From contig JAYPYV010000012.1 in NCBI GenBank assembly GCA_038136035.1, forward strand, positions 8,964 to 72,963: a stretch of 64,000 nt of DNA, in the 5' to 3' direction. Within the stretch, counting starts at the first letter, position 1, and each line of letters starts with the position of its first letter. This document shows, in pieces, positions 16,592 through 25,422 of this stretch. The position numbers were made by a program, and so were the translations under genes. Origin of the DNA: UBA9926 sp023261215 (GTDB lineage Bacteria > Pseudomonadota > Gammaproteobacteria > Pseudomonadales > Azotimanducaceae). Below the pieces are notes generated by a model. The model ran no database searches and had not been told where the DNA came from. It saw only the letters and a program-made list of their open reading frames with translations.

Positions 16592-19448
16592 CACAGGCAC
16601 TGTCTACCGCAGACTACTGGGCTATACGCCCTGGTTTGCGTTCTTCCTGAGCTTATTCGGTTTTCTGCTTTATTCAATTGCCAATGTTAGCGTCGTCCAG
16701 CTCGTTTCCTATCTCGTGGATTCGCTCCAGGGTAATGCGGCGAACCTTGCAGAAGTTAAAGCCGTGCTTTCCAATTGGCTCGGCATCTCGCAAATCACCG
16801 ATCAGTGGCTCGTTCCTGCAGCCATTATTTTGATTGTCCTTGTCAGAGGTATCGGCACTTTTCTTGGAACGTATTACATCCAATTCGCAGCCAATCAAAT
16901 GGTCTTCGAGCTGCGCCAGCAGGTCTTTGACCAATTCCTAACACTGCCCAGTGCTTATTACGATCAACATGCATCAGGGCATTTGGTTGCGAAAGTGACT
17001 TATCACGTGAGCCAAGTGACGGGGGCTGCTACCGATGCGGTGAAAATCATTTTTCGTGAAGGTCTCACGGTCGTCGGTTACCTTGGATTTCTCTTGTACC
17101 TTAATTGGCGCCTAACGCTGCTTTTTCTCATTGCTGCACCCCTCATAGGATTGTTGGCTCGAGTTGCTGGCAGACGATTTCGACGCATCAGTGAACGTAT
17201 CCAAGATTCTATGGGTGACGTTACTCAGGTTGCGGCTGAAGCGATCCAAGGTTATCGAGAGGTCAGAACCTTCGGAGGCGAGCAGTACGAGCGTGACCGT
17301 TTCCGAACAGTCAGTGAGAGAAATCGAAGCCAATCGATGAAAATGGTGTTGACGTCGGCCGTCGCAACGCCAGTGATTCAACTTCTCGTTTCAACCGTTC
17401 TTGCTGGTTTGGTATGGCTGCTGCTTGAGCCTGTGATCCGCTCGGATATGACAACCGGAGATGTGGTTGCCTTCATCACTACGGGCGGTCTTTTGGCTAA
17501 ACCGATTCGGCAGCTCACGGAAGTTATTGCCATTGTGCAAAAGGGTATTGCGGCGGCGGCAGATCTCTTTCAAGTACTGGATGAATCACGTGAGCTCGAT
17601 CAGGGTACGACGCAACTCGGCATCATCAAAGGGGACATCCGATTCGACAAGGTGAGTTTTCGTTATGAAACTGCACCAGAGGCCGTGCTTCACGAGATCG
17701 ATTTCAGCATCCGTAGAGGAGAGACGATTGCACTTGTGGGCCCGTCTGGCGGCGGAAAGACGACGCTCGCATCGCTCATTGCCCGTTTCTACGAGCCCAC
17801 CGAGGGGGCGATCTATATCGACGACGTCCCAATTCAAAATATCAGACGCTCCGATTTGCGCAGGAACCTCGCAATCGTTAGCCAGTCTGTCACCTTGTTC
17901 AACGATTCGGTGGCTCGGAATATTGCCTATGGGGGCCTAGCAGATGCCAGTGCGGACTCGATTCGTGCAGCCGCCGCCGATGCTCAGGCGCTCGAGTTTA
18001 TTGACCAACTGCCTCAAGGCTTGAATACCATTGTTGGTGATAACGGTGTTTTGCTCTCAGGCGGGCAGAGACAGCGATTGGCGATTGCTAGAGCGTTGCT
18101 CAAAGATGCGCCGCTCCTCATCCTTGATGAGGCCACCTCCGCACTTGATACGGAGTCCGAGCGAGCGTTCCAAGCCGCGCTTGAGCGTCTCATCGAGGGG
18201 CGCACCACCATCATCATCGCGCATCGGCTCAGCACGGTGGAAAAAGCGGATCGGATCTTTGTGCTGGTGGATGGAAAAATCGTCGAGAAGGGCACTCATC
18301 AATCGCTTCTCTCGCAAGGGGCCCACTATGCTCGGTATTTCGAGCAGCAGTCTGGCATGGTGAGTAAGGCCGAGTCGGAAGAAGTTTCCGAAGGTGAGTC
18401 GACGATTCAACATCCTATGCCTGCAACGAAATCTACCGAACAATGGGTTTTAGAAGGTTGGTATGGCGCCCATGCTTGGACGAAGTTACTAATTCCAGTG
18501 AGCTGGCTCTACCGGGGACTCAGCTTTCTTCGACGTCATTGGTTGAAGCGACGCGTTTACAAACCCTCAGTACCCGTGGTTGTCGTCGGTAATCTGGTGG
18601 TTGGCGGCACGGGCAAAACCCCTGTCGTGGCTGAAATTGCACGTCAACTGAAGCTAAGAGGATTCAACCCTGGGATCGTCTCTAGAGGGTATAAAGGCCG
18701 GCTTTCGGGCTCAGCGACCTTAGTAAACGACCAGTCCACCGCTCTCGAAGTTGGCGATGAAGTGATTATGTTGAGAGATCAACTGGGTCTGCCTATCGCG
18801 ATCGGTAAAAATCGACCAGAAGCGGTGAAGTTGCTTGAGCGCTTTTGCAACGTCATCATCGCTGACGATGGACTTCAACGATATGACCTGGCGCGAACTT
18901 TCGAAGTCGCTGTTGTCGATGGTGTCAGACATATGGGGAACGGTCAGCTATTACCCGCGGGGCCACTTAGAGAGGGCGCTGAGAGACTTGGGTCAGTTGA
19001 TCTTGTTCTCATCAATGAATCGGAAGGCGCAAACAGTTCTGTTCGTCTATATGAAGGGAAGGGGTGTACTTTTCATTTGACGCCCTCTCGAATGTTTGAC
19101 GCGAGATCCGGCGAAGACGTGCCGCTCGCGCGCTTAGCTGGCGCCTCGGTTCACGCGGTTGCTGCGATTGGTCACCCTGAAAGGTTCGGATCAACCCTTG
19201 AGTCTTTGGGGGCCTCTGTCTTGCCCCGATATTTGGGCGATCATCACCTGTTAACCGAACGTGACCTGACGTTTGCCGATCAATTACCCGTTGTGATGAC
19301 AGAAAAGGATTTCGCGCGTGTGGGCGCTCAGGCGCTCGCATTGCTCCCGATTGCGCCCTGGGTCCTCAGCGTGAGAGCTGAACTACCGGAGCATCTGATC
19401 AACTTCATTGTGAATCGCATAGGTCAAGACCCCAGTGAACCAGGTTGA
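16581..19448 (+). CDS. MsbA-LpxK fusion: lipid A flippase joined to tetraacyldisaccharide 4'-kinase
   Basis: One uninterrupted frame of 955 codons encodes two lipid A enzymes normally made separately. Residues 1 to about 592 are MsbA: six transmembrane helices, Walker A GPSGGGKTT near 387, LSGGQRQRLAIARALL near 492, LILDEATSALD near 513 and an HRLSTVEKAD H-loop. Residues about 593-625 are a Glu/Ser-rich linker. The rest is LpxK: WYGAHAWTKLLIPVSWLYR, VGNLVVGGTGKTP (P-loop near 674), VSRGYKG, IADDGLQRYDL with the catalytic Asp, PAGPLREG and MTEKDFARV. LpxK phosphorylates the lipid A disaccharide at 4' and MsbA flips core-lipid A, both at the inner membrane. No stop codon and no convincing internal ribosome binding site lies at the junction; an ATG at 18417 is the nearest internal candidate. 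A missed stop through assembly error is the alternative. Confidence 0.88.
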   Translation: MSASTGTVYRRLLGYTPWFAFFLSLFGFLLYSIANVSVVQLVSYLVDSLQGNAANLAEVKAVLSNWLGISQITDQWLVPAAIILIVLVRGIGTFLGTYYIQFAANQMVFELRQQVFDQFLTLPSAYYDQHASGHLVAKVTYHVSQVTGAATDAVKIIFREGLTVVGYLGFLLYLNWRLTLLFLIAAPLIGLLARVAGRRFRRISERIQDSMGDVTQVAAEAIQGYREVRTFGGEQYERDRFRTVSERNRSQSMKMVLTSAVATPVIQLLVSTVLAGLVWLLLEPVIRSDMTTGDVVAFITTGGLLAKPIRQLTEVIAIVQKGIAAAADLFQVLDESRELDQGTTQLGIIKGDIRFDKVSFRYETAPEAVLHEIDFSIRRGETIALVGPSGGGKTTLASLIARFYEPTEGAIYIDDVPIQNIRRSDLRRNLAIVSQSVTLFNDSVARNIAYGGLADASADSIRAAAADAQALEFIDQLPQGLNTIVGDNGVLLSGGQRQRLAIARALLKDAPLLILDEATSALDTESERAFQAALERLIEGRTTIIIAHRLSTVEKADRIFVLVDGKIVEKGTHQSLLSQGAHYARYFEQQSGMVSKAESEEVSEGESTIQHPMPATKSTEQWVLEGWYGAHAWTKLLIPVSWLYRGLSFLRRHWLKRRVYKPSVPVVVVGNLVVGGTGKTPVVAEIARQLKLRGFNPGIVSRGYKGRLSGSATLVNDQSTALEVGDEVIMLRDQLGLPIAIGKNRPEAVKLLERFCNVIIADDGLQRYDLARTFEVAVVDGVRHMGNGQLLPAGPLREGAERLGSVDLVLINESEGANSSVRLYEGKGCTFHLTPSRMFDARSGEDVPLARLAGASVHAVAAIGHPERFGSTLESLGASVLPRYLGDHHLLTERDLTFADQLPVVMTEKDFARVGAQALALLPIAPWVLSVRAELPEHLINFIVNRIGQDPSEPG

Positions 19449-19542
19449 TTCATGGGTTCTCACACGATCTATCCATTACACTGACGCAGGACTGGGTCGT
19501 GAGACCGCATTCCATCATCCACAAGCTTTAGAGAACGCCACT

Positions 19543-19743
19543 ATGAGCCTTGACCCTAAACTCCTTAATCTTCTGGTTTGTCCCCTATGTAAGGGTGACC
19601 TGACCTACGATAAAACAGCCAGCGAGCTGATTTGTCGAATCGATCAGGTTGCGTACCCGGTCAGGGATGACATTCCCGTGATGTTGCCCGAAGAGGCGAG
19701 GACGCTCTCGGAGCAAGTGACTATTGAAGAAGACAGAGAGTAG
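19543..19743 (+). CDS. ycaR: Trm112/YcaR family protein
   Basis: A 66-residue protein of the Trm112-like family found between lpxK and kdsB in gammaproteobacteria. The start MSLDPKLLNLLVCPLCKGDL and the segment DQVAYPVRDDIPVMLPEEAR are nearly canonical, with a CPLCKG pair and a third Cys (LICR). Its bacterial role is not settled; eukaryotic homologues activate methyltransferases. An in-frame upstream start at 19435 would overlap lpxK and add unrelated residues. Confidence 0.88.
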   Translation: MSLDPKLLNLLVCPLCKGDLTYDKTASELICRIDQVAYPVRDDIPVMLPEEARTLSEQVTIEEDRE

Positions 19744-19746
19744 CTC

Positions 19747-20484
19747 GTGGGGTTTTCCGCTCTGATCCCAGCACGCCTGGGTAGTTCTAGATTACCGGGG
19801 AAACCACTTCTCGACATTGCTGGCAAGGTCATGGTTCGTCATGTGTTCGAACGCGCGCAGCAATCTAACGCCGAATCGACTTGGGTGATTACTGATCACC
19901 CAGACATCATTGTTGCCGTGGAAGCCTTTGGTGGAAGCGCTTTAATGACCAGCGCCGAACACACCTCGGGCACTTCACGTCTGGCGGAGGCTGCCCATCT
20001 ACTTTCTTTACCTGATGATCACATCGTGGTGAATGTCCAGGGCGATGAACCGCTCATCCCTGTGCCGGCGATTAATCGACTGGCTGAAGTGCTCGAGCGT
20101 TCAAGCGCAGATATGGCGACGCTCGCCACACCCTTAACCGAGTCTACCGATCTCGAGAATCCTAACGTCGTTAAGGTTGTCCTTAATGCGATGAGCGAAG
20201 CGATGTACTTTAGCCGCGCGCCGATCCCATTTCTGAGAGAACAAGAGGATAAGCATTTATGTCAGCCCCTTCGGCACGTAGGCATGTATGCCTACCGCTG
20301 CGCGTTCTTGAAACGCTACGCAACTTGGGTAGCAACGGCAATTGAACAAATTGAACAACTTGAGCAGCTGAGAGCGCTGTATTATGGCGCGAGGATCTTG
20401 GTAGAAATTACCCATGACCCACATCCACAGGGGGTGGACACGATGGAAGACCTAGAACGAGTGAGAGCGATCGTTACCCCATGA
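19747..20484 (+). CDS. kdsB: 3-deoxy-manno-octulosonate cytidylyltransferase (CMP-KDO synthetase)
   Basis: Activates KDO with CTP for transfer to lipid A in the cytoplasm. The 245 residues begin at a GTG three bases after ycaR and show IPARLGSSRLPGKPL (nucleotide binding), VNVQGDEPLIP, NPNVVKVV, YFSRAPIPF, RHVGMYAYR and the E-x-LEQLRAL segment of KdsB. The order lpxK-ycaR-kdsB is conserved. Its end overlaps the next gene by ATGA, which ties the selenoprotein-linked locus to the lipid A operon. Confidence 0.95.
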   Translation: MGFSALIPARLGSSRLPGKPLLDIAGKVMVRHVFERAQQSNAESTWVITDHPDIIVAVEAFGGSALMTSAEHTSGTSRLAEAAHLLSLPDDHIVVNVQGDEPLIPVPAINRLAEVLERSSADMATLATPLTESTDLENPNVVKVVLNAMSEAMYFSRAPIPFLREQEDKHLCQPLRHVGMYAYRCAFLKRYATWVATAIEQIEQLEQLRALYYGARILVEITHDPHPQGVDTMEDLERVRAIVTP

Positions 20485-21896
20485 ACCATTATCTTATTTA
20501 CATCAAATCTAGCTGCGAGACTTGCGTCGCGATCAAAAACCTACTCGTCGAGTTGTCTTATCGAGATGACGTCGAAATCATCAATCAGGAGGCTGAGCCG
20601 ATCCCTGGCTTAGAACTTCAATCCTTAGATGAATCGCTAGAACGTTCGTTTCGTGCACAGATCGAGTCAGTGCCTACCGTGATTCATTTAAAAGCAGGCG
20701 TTGAGCAAGTGCGTTACCAGGGTTGGGTCAAAGCCGAGTGGTCATCCTTGTTTGACTTCACCTTTGACGAAAGGTTACCCGAGTTCAAGCCAGGTTGTGC
20801 CTCGAAAACGTTAGATCCGGGGCGTATTGAGAAGTTGCAAGCCCAATTTCAGCCTGAACGTCTTCAGTCGCGAAGACTCACGTTCTCTGATGCTGATGAC
20901 ATCGAAGTCGCCTATGACCAAGGCTGGTCTGATGGGCTGCCCGTGGTGCCGCCCACGCCAGAGCGTGTCCACAGAATGTTGGCGGGCACGACCCGAGCGC
21001 CGAGTGAGGTGGTGGGCATCGTTCCGCCCGACTATGGCCAGTGCACGATAGAAAAAATCGCGGTCAATGCTGTGCTTGCGGGTTGTTTGCCTGAGTACCT
21101 CCCCGTTGTAATTGCAGCGGTTGAGGCAGCGCTTGAAGAACCTTTTTGCATGCACGGATTGCTGGCCACCACCTACTTCTCTGGGCCTATGGTGGTTGTT
21201 AATGGTCCTTATAGTCGAGCGATCGGCATGAATAGCCAGGGAAATGCGCTCGGGCAGGGCAACCGAGCGAATGCGACCATTGGTCGAGCACTTCAGCTGG
21301 TTATTCGCAATGTTGGCGGCGGAAAGCCCGGCGGTGTGGACCGCTCAGCGCTAGGTAATCCAGGCAAATATACCTTCTGTTTTGCCGAGGACGAATTGAA
21401 CTCGTGCTGGAATTCACTCTCAGTCGAAAGGGGCTTTGACAAAAATGCGTCAACCGTCACGTTGTTTGCAGCGGATGGTGTGCAAGGCATCGTCGATCAA
21501 AAGTCACGAGACCCTGAATCCTTGGCTCGATCCTTCGCGGCAGGGCTCAGAGTCGTGGGTCACCCAAAGTTTGTTCGCGCTTCCGACGCATTTCTTGTGG
21601 TTTCACCCGAGCATGAGCGCGTTTTTAGGGATGCCAATTGGAGTAAGGAAAATCTTCGAGAGAGACTGATGGGCTTGCTGACCATTGATGGCGAGGAATT
21701 AGTGAGGGGAGCGGGCGGAATCACCGAAGGCATCGACCCTAAGCTCGCTGGCCATCGATTCACCAAGTTCCGTGAGGGCGGACTCTTCATCGTGCGCGCT
21801 GGCGGCCGCGCGGGACTTTTCTCTGCGATCATTGCGGGTTGGGGCGCAAGTGGGGAGATTGGCAGCACCCCTGTCACGCGGGAGATTAAACTCTGA
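20481..21896 (+). CDS. Thioredoxin-like domain fused to a UGSC-partner domain, function unknown
   Basis: A 471-residue protein. Residues 1 to about 100 look like a thioredoxin/glutaredoxin fold: a YLIYIKSSCETCVAIKNL start gives a C-x-x-C (CETC) after a beta strand, and SVPTVIHL holds the cis-Pro. Residues about 135-471 form a large domain beginning DDIEVAYDQGWSDGLPVVPPTPERV, which I associate from memory with uncharacterised proteins encoded next to UGSC selenoproteins; it holds Gly-rich segments NVGGGKPGGVD and GGRAGLFSAIIAGWGASG. No signal peptide or membrane helix is seen, so it is probably cytoplasmic. The gene overlaps kdsB by ATGA. The UGSC selenoprotein gene follows after 474 bases. 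A redox role with that protein is inference. Confidence 0.65.
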   Translation: MNHYLIYIKSSCETCVAIKNLLVELSYRDDVEIINQEAEPIPGLELQSLDESLERSFRAQIESVPTVIHLKAGVEQVRYQGWVKAEWSSLFDFTFDERLPEFKPGCASKTLDPGRIEKLQAQFQPERLQSRRLTFSDADDIEVAYDQGWSDGLPVVPPTPERVHRMLAGTTRAPSEVVGIVPPDYGQCTIEKIAVNAVLAGCLPEYLPVVIAAVEAALEEPFCMHGLLATTYFSGPMVVVNGPYSRAIGMNSQGNALGQGNRANATIGRALQLVIRNVGGGKPGGVDRSALGNPGKYTFCFAEDELNSCWNSLSVERGFDKNASTVTLFAADGVQGIVDQKSRDPESLARSFAAGLRVVGHPKFVRASDAFLVVSPEHERVFRDANWSKENLRERLMGLLTIDGEELVRGAGGITEGIDPKLAGHRFTKFREGGLFIVRAGGRAGLFSAIIAGWGASGEIGSTPVTREIKL

Positions 21897-22370
21897 GCAG
21901 GTCAAGACCGCTGAAGGTCGATCGATGTCGACAATGACTTGGGGTCCATGCGGAGGGCATTGTTGAACAAAAGGTGAGTTTGCCCTTTAGTTTTCGCTCA
22001 GCAATTAAAGCCAATTAAGGGTGAGGTGAGATCAGCCACGCAGTGTCGCTAGGTATGAACCGTTCGGGCCAGAGGGCTCGTCTTGTAAGGCGACGCCTCG
22101 CCCTTCGCGTATGAACAGAAATCAATATAAGGCGCGGAGAATTTGGCGGCCTCAATGTTTCGAAGCCTCACAAAGCCCAAGGGTACCCTCGAAATTGAAG
22201 GCCGGTTATTGTGAGGAAAAGGGCTCTAAGCCGAATCGATTAGAACTCGACTGAGATTTGTTAGAAGATGGCATCACGAAATTGAAAAACAGCCCAATCA
22301 GTCTTAGAAAGCACTGAACTGAGTTAATTTGAACCGACAAAATTAAGCCAAAATACATTGGAGAAACTTG
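21897..22370. other. Intergenic stretch before the selenoprotein gene
   Basis: 474 bases with no gene that can be supported. Only short open frames without family resemblance occur. I looked for tRNA-Sec or another tRNA and found no cloverleaf. The last 60 bases are AT-rich and end in GGAG seven or so bases before the selenoprotein ATG, so a promoter probably lies here. Confidence 0.55.
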
Positions 22371-22913
22371 ATGGAATTCATCGACCCAACATCTGAATTA
22401 GCCCCCGAGTCGAGACAACCACTACCGAGGCTAGCGCTGGGAGCAGAGGGCGTAACGGTCGGGCTCCTCGATATTTCAAAACCGAAGGGCGATGTCTTTC
22501 TAAATCGGATTGAAGACTTGTTAAATCAGCGGGGTATCAAGACCCAGCGCTTCATCAAGCCGACGTTTACGCGGGTCGCGCCAGACAGTCTGAGGCAAGA
22601 AATCGCGACCAGTTGTGATGCCGTTCTAGAAGCACTCGCTGACTGAGGGTCGTGCACGTCGTGCAGTTTGCATGACATTTTAGACATAGAAAAACGAGGC
22701 GTGCCTGGGGCGTTTATCGCGTCTGAGGAGTTCGTGGACGCTGCGAAGCACCAAGGCAACGCGCTGGGGTATCATCCCAGGCAGTTGTTTGTCCCTCATC
22801 CGATTCAGGACAGAACCGATGAGGAAATCGAATCATTGGCAGAGCAGGCATTCGATCAGGTGATGGACATGATTTTTGGCGCTCAGGATATGCCTGAAGC
22901 ATCCAAAGACTGA
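22371..22913 (+). CDS. UGSC family selenoprotein (in-frame TGA read as selenocysteine)
   Basis: Two open frames in the same phase, separated only by one TGA, read as one 180-residue protein with selenocysteine at residue 92. The TGA lies in DAVLEALAD-U-GSCTSCSLHD, exactly the U-G-S-C motif of the UGSC selenoprotein family described from marine metagenomes; a further C-x-x-C (CTSC) follows. Conserved features continue on both sides: VGLLDISKPKGD upstream and KRGVPGAFIASEEF downstream. The start ATG follows GGAGAAACTT. A short stem-loop of SECIS type begins two bases after the TGA. The function of the family is not known; the motif suggests thiol/selenol redox chemistry. The alternative, a pseudogene broken by a stop, is unlikely because the stop sits precisely at the family's Sec position. 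Confidence 0.85.
22644..22676 (+). promoter_or_regulatory. Sec codon with candidate bacterial SECIS hairpin
   Basis: The TGA at 22644-22646 is followed by GTCGTGCA (22649-22656) that can pair with TGCATGAC (22669-22676) through eight pairs, one of them G-U, closing a 12-base loop. Bacterial SECIS elements lie immediately 3' of the UGA and bind SelB. Fit to SelB of this organism cannot be judged by eye. Confidence 0.6.
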
Positions 22914-23156
22914 CGGGCCTCTTATCGGCGCTTCTCTAACGTGTGCCTCGAGGCGTTTTAGGTGTTCCTGAACGTCGTTTCTATGACGGCGGTGGCAGAA
23001 CGCCACACTGCTGATTGAGCATCCGTAGCAGTTACAGTCGTACGGATTAGGAGCGGCCTAATATACGCTAAGATTTACGCCTATCGGCGCTGAAGTCAGT
23101 GCTCAAAGAGCGCTTGATACTCGCTTTCACTGCCCAAGATTGATGGGAGGATCTTG

Positions 23157-25421
23157 GTGGGAAAATCATCCCTCATCACACGAATCTTGCTCACATCGCT
23201 TGTGCTCGTTGTCTCCATCACGGGTTTCTTCACGCTGCTGATTGTTAGCGGCGAATTCACCAAGGAGCGGGAGGCCGTTGATGCTGAAATCGAGCGTATT
23301 GTGGCGACCTTCCGGCCAATTGCCGCCCGGGCAGCCTATGAGCTTGACCAAAGCCTCGCACAGCAAGTCGTTGACAGTATCCTCAGTGCCAATTATGTCG
23401 TGGGTGCAAAAATTGTCGACGAACTCAATCAAAGTCTGGCCTCGAAAGCCAAATATTTTGAAGTTGATCCTGGCTTCGTCCTCGAATGGGCGCTAGAAGA
23501 TCACGAGAAAACGTTCCAGTTTCCGCTTGTTCTAACCGACCCTTTCGATCCGGATCAGATTAAGCGCTACGGCGAACTGGAAATTTCTGTCAACTTGCTC
23601 GCGGCAATGGAGGATTTTGCTTCGCGAAATCGGGATCTATTTTATCTCGCGTTGGCATTGGTGCTTGTCTTTAGCGTTGCTCTTGTCACCACGTTTGAAC
23701 TCCTCCTTTCACGACCGCTTAGGAAAATCGTCAGTCAACTGTCGAGATCCGATGCTAGCGAAATGGTGCAAATTGAACCCCGACCGGGGGGCGACGAGTT
23801 ATCCATTTTGGTACAAGCGATCAATAATGGGATTGAAAAAGAGCGTCAGAAAGCCGCCGAATTGGCCGAGTCCGAAGCGCGGATGAATCACATCTTGGAG
23901 GGTGCAGGGGACGCCTGTTTTCTCTTCGATGCATCCTCAGCCGGTATTCTGTACGCAAACCGTCCCGCTGCTGAGTTACTCAATTACTCTGTCGCTGAGC
24001 TTTTAACAAACACTGCATTTGACATCGTGGAGGGGCTCTCTGCCGACGAATGGCGTCTACGATTGGAGTTTGCCGAGCAGTTACCTTCGCATTTGCGAGA
24101 GGCCAGCTTTATTGCGTCCGATGGAAGCAAGGTACCCGTCGAAAACAATACGACGCTGATTCAAGTTGATGGTCAAGAGCGCTTGTTAATTTTCGCTCGA
24201 GATTTGACCAGCAGAAAGCGTCTTGAGGAAAACTTTGCACATGCGCAAAGGCTTGGCGCACTAGGGGAGTTGACCGGCGGCGTTGCGCATGACTTCAACA
24301 ACGCACTGCAAGTATTACGAGGGAGTTTCGAGGTTTTAGCAAAGGCCGAGGCGAGTCCTATTGAAGCAGAAGCTCAAAGGGCAATTGAATCTGCCTTAGG
24401 ACAAGCAGGGGCGCTCATCAAACAACTTCTTGCTTTTTCCCGCAAACAGATATTGGAGACCACGCAGGTCGAGCTCGTACAATTTATACAGAGTGCCGTT
24501 CCGCTCTTCGAACAAGCGGTTGGACCGCACCGGTTAGAGCTTGAGCTCAGCGAGATACCCCTCTGGGTCAACATCGATGTTAACGCGCTGAACAACGCGT
24601 TAGTCAATTTGCTCGTGAATGCCCGGCATGCCATGGAGAGCCCAGGCGCGATTAAGATCAAACTTGCTAGCGCTGAATCATCCATGGTGCTGCGCCACTT
24701 CACAATCCAGGAGCGGCAGAAGAATTATGTTTGCTTGAGCGTAACTGACTCGGGCACCGGAATTAAGCCTGAGGATCTGAATCGTATATTCGAGCCTTAT
24801 TTCACGACGAAAGGCGTAGAGAAGGGCACGGGTCTCGGGCTATCAATGGTCTACGGTTTTGTCTCTCAAGTTGGCGGTAAAATCGAAGTCGATAGTACGT
24901 TAGGCGTCGGAACCACATTTTATCTCTATCTACTTCGAGAGGATGCGGATCTGCCTGCGAGTCCTCCTGATATGCTTTCTAGCGACTCAATGACCAATGA
25001 GTCGGTGCGGGTGTCCAAACCCGATCAAACGCCAGACCGAGGAGCGGCCGAAACGGACCAACCGGTCATTCTTTTGGTGGACGACAATGATGATGTCCGT
25101 TTCATCTCCAAAACGTATCTCCAAAGTGCTGGCTTTTCAGTGGTCGAGTGTCGTGATGGTCAAGACGCCGTTCAAACGTTAAAGGCAGATGCCCAGAGAT
25201 TCAGCGCCATGATTACTGACATGATTATGCCTGGCGAAATCGGCGGAAAAGCCTTGATTGAGCACGCGGGTCAAATTGCGCCATGGCTTCCAATCGGTGT
25301 CGTGAGCGGCTACTCAGATGAGTTGCTTGAGATGAATGCGGCGGGCAAACCAGTTTTGCTGTTGAGCAAACCGTTTTCGAAGCAACAGATGGTGGATTTT
25401 GCGAAGGGTTTAACGTCTTAA
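23157..25421 (+). CDS. Hybrid sensor histidine kinase/response regulator with PAS domain
   Basis: A 754-residue membrane sensor. Order: helix 1 (about 7-29), a periplasmic region of some 130 residues, helix 2 (about 161-184), HAMP linker, PAS domain (about 240-355), HisKA with GGVAHDFNN and phospho-accepting H378, HATPase with NALVNLLVNARHAM, DSGTGI and GTGLGLSMVYG, and a C-terminal receiver with Asp688 in MITDMIMPG and a SKPFS lysine. The GTG at 23157 is preferred to the TTG one codon earlier because GGGAGG lies six bases before it. No DNA-binding partner is adjacent, so the phosphate must go elsewhere. The next gene, a periplasmic binding protein one base downstream, may supply its ligand signal. 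Confidence 0.9.
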   Translation: MGKSSLITRILLTSLVLVVSITGFFTLLIVSGEFTKEREAVDAEIERIVATFRPIAARAAYELDQSLAQQVVDSILSANYVVGAKIVDELNQSLASKAKYFEVDPGFVLEWALEDHEKTFQFPLVLTDPFDPDQIKRYGELEISVNLLAAMEDFASRNRDLFYLALALVLVFSVALVTTFELLLSRPLRKIVSQLSRSDASEMVQIEPRPGGDELSILVQAINNGIEKERQKAAELAESEARMNHILEGAGDACFLFDASSAGILYANRPAAELLNYSVAELLTNTAFDIVEGLSADEWRLRLEFAEQLPSHLREASFIASDGSKVPVENNTTLIQVDGQERLLIFARDLTSRKRLEENFAHAQRLGALGELTGGVAHDFNNALQVLRGSFEVLAKAEASPIEAEAQRAIESALGQAGALIKQLLAFSRKQILETTQVELVQFIQSAVPLFEQAVGPHRLELELSEIPLWVNIDVNALNNALVNLLVNARHAMESPGAIKIKLASAESSMVLRHFTIQERQKNYVCLSVTDSGTGIKPEDLNRIFEPYFTTKGVEKGTGLGLSMVYGFVSQVGGKIEVDSTLGVGTTFYLYLLREDADLPASPPDMLSSDSMTNESVRVSKPDQTPDRGAAETDQPVILLVDDNDDVRFISKTYLQSAGFSVVECRDGQDAVQTLKADAQRFSAMITDMIMPGEIGGKALIEHAGQIAPWLPIGVVSGYSDELLEMNAAGKPVLLLSKPFSKQQMVDFAKGLTS

Positions 25422-25422
25422 C

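Noticed and set aside
22644..22646. Reading the TGA as an ordinary stop that creates a pseudogene
   Set aside because: The stop falls exactly on the Sec position of the UGSC motif, both halves keep conserved sequence, and a stem-loop follows it.
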